Part shown: in pieces, positions 11,471 through 17,052 of the stretch
How the letters are laid out: each line of letters starts with the position of its first letter
Position numbering within the stretch: the stretch's first letter is position 1
Assembly (NCBI RefSeq): GCF_000002995.4
Contig: NW_025062365.1
Coordinates: forward strand, 1 to 17,052
DNA: 17,052 bases
Reading direction: 5' to 3'
Source: Brugia malayi
Lineage: Eukaryota > Nematoda > Chromadorea > Rhabditida > Onchocercidae
Translations under genes and position numbers: made by a program
The notes under the pieces: generated by a model
What the model saw: the letters and a program-made list of their open reading frames with translations, nothing else
Told to the model about the DNA's origin: nothing
Databases searched by the model: none

Positions 11471-11531
11471 ACAAATTTTAAATTTTTAAAAATTCAAAAT
11501 TTAAATTTAATTTAAATTCTTAAATTGAATT
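11471..11531. repeat. AT linker, the length-variable module (example in unit 37)
   Basis: Unit positions 248-308. Only three of 61 bases are G or C. It consists of interleaved runs such as aaatttt, ttaaaaattc and aatttaaattt, which can slip against one another. It is the only part of the monomer that varies substantially in length in the otherwise homogenised block: units 33, 35, 44, 46, 49, 51, 53 and 54 all differ here while most have a perfect or nearly perfect body. Linker forms range from the short 60-62-bp class to a long class of about 72-73 bp. Replication slippage on short A/T repeats is the likely mechanism (inference). Confidence 0.7.
11498..11518. repeat. AT palindrome in the linker
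   Basis: Two copies of the self-complementary 10-mer aatttaaatt flank a single central t (unit positions 275-295), so the 21-base stretch is a palindrome with one unpaired centre. In long-linker units such as 1, 3 and 49 the arms extend to 11 bp because g and c are added at the outer ends. Many but not all units preserve it. AT palindromes can extrude as cruciforms under supercoiling and slip during replication, which fits the length variability around it. Whether it has a function is unknown. Confidence 0.6.
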
Positions 11532-14500
11532 AAAATCATGATTAATTGAAAGTTTTATTAATTTTGCTGATGAATTTATGCGCAAAACTTAATTACAAAA
11601 GCGTATTTTAATATTTAAACTATAAAATGACGACGCAATATACGACCAGCACTGGTACAATTCACGTAACATAGTCAATTAATTTCAAAATAAGCTTTTT
11701 TTAGTAGTTTTGGCACTTAATTAAAATTAGAATTGATAAATTAGAACCAATTTCCTTGTCTAATGTAAGAAAACTACAACAAATTTTAAAATTTTTAAAA
11801 ATTCAAAATTTAAATTTAATTTAAATTCTTAAATTGAATTAAAATCATGATTAATTGAAAGTTTTATTAATTTTGCTGATGAATTTATGCGCAAAACTTA
11901 ATTACAAAAGCGTATTTTAATATTTAAACTATAAAATGACGACGCAATATACGACCAGCACTGGTACAATTCACGTAACATAGTCAATTAATTTCAAAAT
12001 AAGCTTTTTTTAGTAGTTTTGGCACTTAATTAAAATTAGAATTGATAAATTAGAACCAATTTCCTTGTCTAATGTAAGAAAACTACAACAAATTTTAAAT
12101 TTTTAAAAATTCAAAATTTAAATTTAATTTAAATTCTTAAATTGAATTAAAATCATGATTAATTGAAAGTTTTATTAATTTTGCTGATGAATTTATGCGC
12201 AAAACTTAATTACAAAAGCGTATTTTAATATTTAAACTATAAAATGACGACGCAATATACGACCAGCACTGGTACAATTCACGTAACATAGTCAATTAAT
12301 TTCAAAATAAGCTTTTTTTAGTAGTTTTGGCACTTAATTAAAATTAGAATTGATAAATTAGAACCAATTTCCTTGTCTAATGTAAGAAAACTACAACAAA
12401 TTTTAAAATTTTTAAAAATTCAAAATTTAAATTTAATTTAAATTCTTAAATTGAATTAAAATCATGATTAATTGAAAGTTTTATTAATTTTGCTGATGAA
12501 TTTATGCGCAAAACTTAATTACAAAAGCGTATTTTAATATTTAAACTATAAAATGACGACGCAATATACGACCAGCACTGGTACAATTCACGTAACATAG
12601 TCAATTAATTTCAAAATAAGCTTTTTTTAGTAGTTTTGGCACTTAATTAAAATTAGAATTGATAAATTAGAACCAATTTCCTTGTCTAATGTAAGAAAAC
12701 TACAACAAATTTTAAATTTTTAAAAATTCAAAATTTAAATTTAATTTAAATTCTTAAATTGAATTAAAATCATGATTAATTGAAAGTTTTATTAATTTTG
12801 CTGATGAATTTATGCGCAAAACTTAATTACAAAAGCGTATTTTAATATTTAAACTATAAAATGACGACGCAATATACGACCAGCACTGGTACAATTCACG
12901 TAACATAGTCAATTAATTTCAAAATAAGCTTTTTTTAGTAGTTTTGGCACTTAATTAAAATTAGAATTGATAAATTAGAACCAATTTCCTTGTCTAATGT
13001 AAGAAAACTACAACAAATTTTAAATTTTTAAAAATTCAAAATTTAAATTTAATTTAAATTCTTAAATTGAATTAAAATCATGATTAATTGAAAGTTTTAT
13101 TAATTTTGCTGATGAATTTATGCGCAAAACTTAATTACAAAAGCGTATTTTAATATTTAAACTATAAAATGACGACGCAATATACGACCAGCACTGGTAC
13201 AATTCACGTAACATAGTCAATTAATTTCAAAATAAGCTTTTTTTAGTAGTTTTGGCACTTAATTAAAATTAGAATTGATAAATTAGAACCAATTTCCTTG
13301 TCTAATGTAAGAAAACTATAACAAATTTTAAATTTTAAAAATTCAAAATTTAAATTTAATTTAAATTCTTAAATTGAATTAAAATCATGATTAATTGAAA
13401 GTTTTATTAATTTTGCTGATGAATTTATGCGCAAAACTTAATTACAAAAGCGTATTTTAATATTTAAACTATAAAATGACGACGCAATATACGACCAGCA
13501 CTGGTACAATTCACGTAACATAGTCAATTAATTTCAAAATAAGCTTTTTTTAGTAGTTTTGGCACTTAATTAAAATTAGAATTGATAAATTAGAACCAAT
13601 TTCCTTGTCTAATGTAAGAAAACTACAACAAATTTTAAAATAATCAAAATTAAATTTAAATTTAATTTAAATTCTTAAATTGAATTAAAATCATGATTAA
13701 TTGAAAGTTTTATTAATTTTGCTGATGAATTTATGCGCAAAACTTAATTACAAAAGCGTATTTTAATATTTAAACTATAAAATGACGACGCAATATACGA
13801 CCAGCACTGGTACAATTCACGTAACATAGTCAATTAATTTCAAAATAAGCTTTTTTTAGTAGTTTTGGCACTTAATTAAAATTAGAATTGATAAATTAGA
13901 ACCAATTTCCTTGTCTAATGTAAGAAAACTACAACAAATTTTAAATTTTTAAAAATTCAAAATTTAAATTTAATTTAAATTCTTAAATTGAATTAAAATC
14001 ATGATTAATTGAAAGTTTTATTAATTTTGCTGATGAATTTATGCGCAAAACTTAATTACAAAAGCGTATTTTAATATTTAAACTATAAAATGACGACGCA
14101 ATATACGACCAGCACTGGTACAATTCACGTAACATAGTCAATTAATTTCAAAATAAGCTTTTTTTAGTAGTTTTGGCACTTAATTAAAATTAGAATTGAT
14201 AAATTAGAACCAATTTCCTTGTCTAATGTAAGAAAACTACAACAAATTTTAAATTTTTAAAAATTCAAAATTAAATTATTAAATTTAATTTAAATTCTTA
14301 AATTGAATTAAAATCATGATTAATTGAAAGTTTTATTAATTTTGCTGATGAATTTATGCGCAAAACTTAATTACAAAAGCGTATTTTAATATTTAAACTA
14401 TAAAATGACGACGCAATATACGACCAGCACTGGTACAATTCACGTAACATAGTCAATTAATTTCAAAATAAGCTTTTTTTAGTAGTTTTGGCACTTAATA

Positions 14501-15177
14501 AAAATTAGAATTGATAAATTAGAACCAATTTCCTTGTCTAATGTAAGAAAACTACAACAAATTTTAAAATTTTTAAAAATTCAAAATTTAAATTTAATTT
14601 AAATTCTTAAATTGAATTAAAATCATGATTAATTGAAAGTTTTATTAATTTTGCTGATGAATTTATGCGCAAAACTTAATTACAAAAGCGTATTTTAATA
14701 TTTAAACTATAAAATGACGACGCAATATACGACCAGCACTGGTACAATTCACGTAACATAGTCAATTAATTTCAAAATAAGCTTTTTTTAGTAGTTTTGG
14801 CACTTAATTAAAATTAGAATTGATAAATTAGAACCAATTTCCTTGTCTAATGTAAGAAAACTACAACAAATTTTAAAATTTTTAAAAAATTCAAAATTTA
14901 AATGTAATTTAAATTCTTAAATTGAAATAAAATCATGATTAATTGAAAGTTTTATTAATTTTGCTGATGAATTATATGCGCAAAACTTAATTACAAAGCG
15001 TATTTTAATATTTAAACTATAAAATGACGACGCAATATACGACCAGCACTGGTACAATTCACGTAACATAGTCAATTAATTTCAAAATAAGCTTTTTTTA
15101 GTAGTTTTGGCACTTAATTAAAATTAGAATTGATAAATTAGAACCAATTTCCTTGTCTAATGTAAGAAAACTACAAC

Positions 15178-15250
15178 AAATTTTAAAATTTTTAATAAAT
15201 TCAAAACTTAAATTTGAATTTAAATTTAATTTAAATTCTTAAATTGAATT
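15178..15250. repeat. Long linker subtype, unit 49
   Basis: 73-bp linker reading the same as that of unit 3, about 14.3 kb away, inside the homogenised block and flanked by short-linker units. Its own monomer also has a changed head (gaaataaaatcatg at the unit boundary), a 2-base insertion giving gaattatatgcgc, and a lost A in the run before gcg, making it the most divergent unit of block C. Confidence 0.7.
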
Positions 15251-17052
15251 AAAATCATGATTAATTGAAAGTTTTATTAATTTTGCTGATGAATTTATGC
15301 GCAAAACTTAATTACAAAAGCGTATTTTAATATTTAAACTATAAAATGACGACGCAATATACGACCAGCACTGGTACAATTCACGTAACATAGTCAATTA
15401 ATTTCAAAATAAGCTTTTTTTAGTAGTTTTGGCACTTAATTAAAATTAGAATTGATAAATTAGAACCAATTTCCTTGTCTAATGTAAGAAAACTACAACA
15501 AATTTTAAATTTTTAAAAATTCAAAATTTAAATTTAATTTAAATTCTTAAATTGAATTAAAATCATGATTAATTGAAAGTTTTATTAATTTTGCTGATGA
15601 ATTTATGCGCAAAACTTAATTACAAAAGCGTATTTTAATATTTAAACTATAAAATGACGACGCAATATACGACCAGCACTGGTACAATTCACGTAACATA
15701 GTCAATTAATTTCAAAATAAGCTTTTTTTAGTAGTTTTGGCACTTAATTAAAATTAGAATTGATAAATTAGAACCAATTTCCTTGTCTAATGTAAGAAAA
15801 CTACAACAAATTTTAAAATTTTTAAAAAATTCAAAATTTAAATTTAATTTAATTTAAATTCTTAAATTGAATTAAAATCATGATTAATTGAAAGTTTTAT
15901 TAATTTTGCTGATGAATTTATGCGCAAAACTTAATTACAAAAGCGTATTTTAATATTTAAACTATAAAATGACGACGCAATATACGACCAGCACTGGTAC
16001 AATTCACGTAACATAGTCAATTAATTTCAAAATAAGCTTTTTTTAGTAGTTTTGGCACTTAATAAAAATTAGAATTGATAAATTAGAACCAATTTCCTTG
16101 TCTAATGTAAGAAAACTACAACAAAATTTAAAATTTTTAAAAATTCAAAATTTAAAATTTAATTTAAATTCTTAAATTGAATTAAAATCATGATTAATTG
16201 AAAGTTTTATTAATTTTGCTGATGAATTTATGCGCAAAACTTAATTACAAAAGCGTATTTTAATATTTAAACTATAAAATGACGAACGCAATATACGACC
16301 AGCACTGGTACAATTCACGTAACATAGTCAATTAATTTCAAAATAAGCTTTTTTTAGTAGTTTTGGCACTTAATTAAAATTAGAATTGATAAATTAGAAC
16401 CAATTTCCTTGTCTAATGTAAGAAAACTACAACAAATTTTAAAATTTTTAATAAATTCAAAATTAAATTGAATTTAAATTTATTTAAATTCTTAAATTGA
16501 ATTAAAATCATGATTAATTGAAAGTTTTATTAATTTTGCTGATGAATTTATGCGCAAAACTTAATTACAAAAGCGTATTTTAATATTTAAACTATAAAAT
16601 GACGACGCAATATACGACCAGCACTGGTACAATTCACGTAACATAGTCAATTAATTTCAAAATAAGCTTTTTTTAGTAGTTTTGGCACTTAATTAAAATT
16701 AGAATTGATAAATTAGAACCAATTTCCTTGTCTAATGTAAGAAAACTACAACAAATTTTAAAATTTTAGTAAATTCAAAACTTAAATTTAAATTTAATTT
16801 AAATTCTTAAATTGAATTAAAATCATGATTAATTGAAAGTTTTATTAATTTTGCTGATGAATTTATGCGCAAAACTTAATTACAAAAGCGTATTTTAATA
16901 TTTAAACTATAAAATGACGACGCAATATACGACCAGCACTGGTACAATTCACGTAACATAGTCAATTAATTTCAAAATAAGCTTTTTTTAGTAGTTTTGG
17001 CACTTAATTAAAATTAGAATTGATAAATTAGAACCAATTTCCTTGTCTAATG

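Larger units (their letters stand above)
11224..11531 (+). repeat. Consensus monomer (unit 37), 308 bp
   Basis: Chosen as type unit because at least five other units are identical to it. Hand count gives 35 C and 31 G, 21% G+C. Order of parts: an AT-rich head starting with the palindrome atcatgat (unit 4-11); tgcgca at 48-53; the G+C-richer core at 97-145 with the inverted repeat at 114-125; HindIII aagctt at 161-166, present in 52 of 55 units, so genomic HindIII digestion should give a ~310-bp ladder; ttaattaa at 186-193; and an A/T linker at 248-308. All three forward frames meet a stop within the first 20 bases. I found no convincing half-unit (~154-bp) subrepeat: acttaatta recurs at 56 and 184, but the surroundings do not align. 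Unit length is close to two nucleosome repeats. Confidence 0.9.
1..17052 (+). repeat. Satellite DNA array, ~308-bp AT-rich monomer, 54 complete units plus one partial
   Basis: Head-to-tail tandem repeat filling the window and open at both ends. Each unit is taken to begin at aaaatcatga (slightly altered in a few). Unit starts: 1, 320, 627, 948, 1258, 1568, 1879, 2192, 2506, 2824, 3131, 3441, 3747, 4077, 4382, 4690, 5003, 5315, 5630, 5943, 6260, 6570, 6884, 7194, 7497, 7805, 8116, 8426, 8749, 9060, 9370, 9678, 9985, 10300, 10607, 10918, 11224, 11532, 11841, 12149, 12458, 12766, 13074, 13381, 13687, 13995, 14310, 14619, 14929, 15251, 15559, 15874, 16184, 16504, 16819 (partial). Lengths run 303-330 bp. 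There is no inverted unit, no inserted element and no unique spacer. The consensus holds no open frame longer than about 30 codons on either strand, so no gene is called anywhere. Satellite is the secure description; a centromeric or heterochromatic location is inference. The family is not recognised. Confidence 0.98.
9060..17052 (+). repeat. Array block C: units 30-55, highly homogenised
   Basis: Twenty-five complete monomers and a final partial one. By eye, 17 of the 26 (units 32-34, 37-42, 44-46, 48, 50, 51, 54 and the visible part of 55) match the consensus without change through unit positions 1-247. The G form at position 199 is fixed wherever the site survives (unit 35 has lost it), the T-run is uniformly seven, and actacaaca is fixed except in unit 43. 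Units 37, 39, 41, 42, 45 and 50 read identically over all 308 bp, and units 38 and 40 are identical at 309 bp. This is the expected result of recent amplification by unequal exchange, gene conversion or rolling-circle reinsertion. Remaining variation is concentrated in the AT linker. Confidence 0.85.

Noticed and set aside
11224..11531. Monomer derived from a ~154-bp dimer
   Set aside because: Only short AT words such as acttaatta and attaatt recur between the two halves, at inconsistent offsets (128 for acttaatta), so no ancestral half-unit can be supported by eye.
1..17052. CRISPR array
   Set aside because: The repeated unit is ~308 bp with no unique spacers between short repeats; all parts of the unit recur.
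1..17052. Protein-coding tandem repeat
   Set aside because: Stops occur in all forward frames within the first 20 bases of each unit, the longest stop-free run in the consensus is about 30 codons on either strand, and 308 is not divisible by three.
1..17052. Mitochondrial control-region repeats
   Set aside because: The AT content would fit an arthropod control region, but over 17 kb of repeats without any tRNA, rRNA or coding sequence exceeds a usual animal mitochondrial genome. A nuclear satellite is simpler.

Overview
The whole 17,052-base window is one tandem array of a single AT-rich satellite DNA, running head to tail on the + strand. I place 54 complete monomers plus a truncated 55th. 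The mean spacing is about 311 bp (16,818 bases / 54), and the commonest right-half forms are 307-310 bp, with 308 bp taken as consensus. The consensus monomer is about 21% G+C by hand count (66 of 308). No flanking unique DNA, gene, RNA gene, transposon end, CRISPR-type unique spacer or terminator is visible. The longest stop-free stretch I found in the consensus, on either strand, is about 30 codons, and 308 is not a multiple of 3, so reading frames do not persist from unit to unit.

Organism: long homogeneous arrays of ~300-bp AT-rich monomers are typical of eukaryotic heterochromatin (centromeric, pericentromeric or subtelomeric satellites). CpG is not depleted in the monomer (6 seen, about 3.5 expected), which argues mildly against a heavily CpG-methylated genome. 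I do not recognise the family and cannot name the species.

Monomer layout (unit positions): 1-96 is AT-rich with a TGCGCA site at 48-53. 97-145 is a G+C-richer core (about 45%) holding a 12-bp inverted repeat, accagcactggt, at 114-125. 146-247 is a constant AT-rich part with a HindIII site at 161-166. 248-308 is an almost pure A/T linker with a near-perfect palindrome at 275-295. The first ~247 positions are the conserved body; the linker carries most real length variation.

Array layout: units 1-5 (1-1567) are moderately clean, and two of them carry a long linker. Units 6-29 (1568-9059) are noisy: all differ from consensus, mostly by 1-2-base indels, and two base variants are mixed. Units 30-55 (9060-17052) are strongly homogenised: 17 of 26 match the consensus exactly through the body, and several are identical over all 308 bp. 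The change near 9060 is either a real boundary between a recently amplified block and older repeats, or a change in assembly polishing quality; the sequence alone does not settle it.

There are no genes to work together here. The plausible functional content is structural: a regularly spaced, nearly invariant dyad every ~310 bp (about two nucleosomes), alternating with a palindromic, length-variable AT linker.
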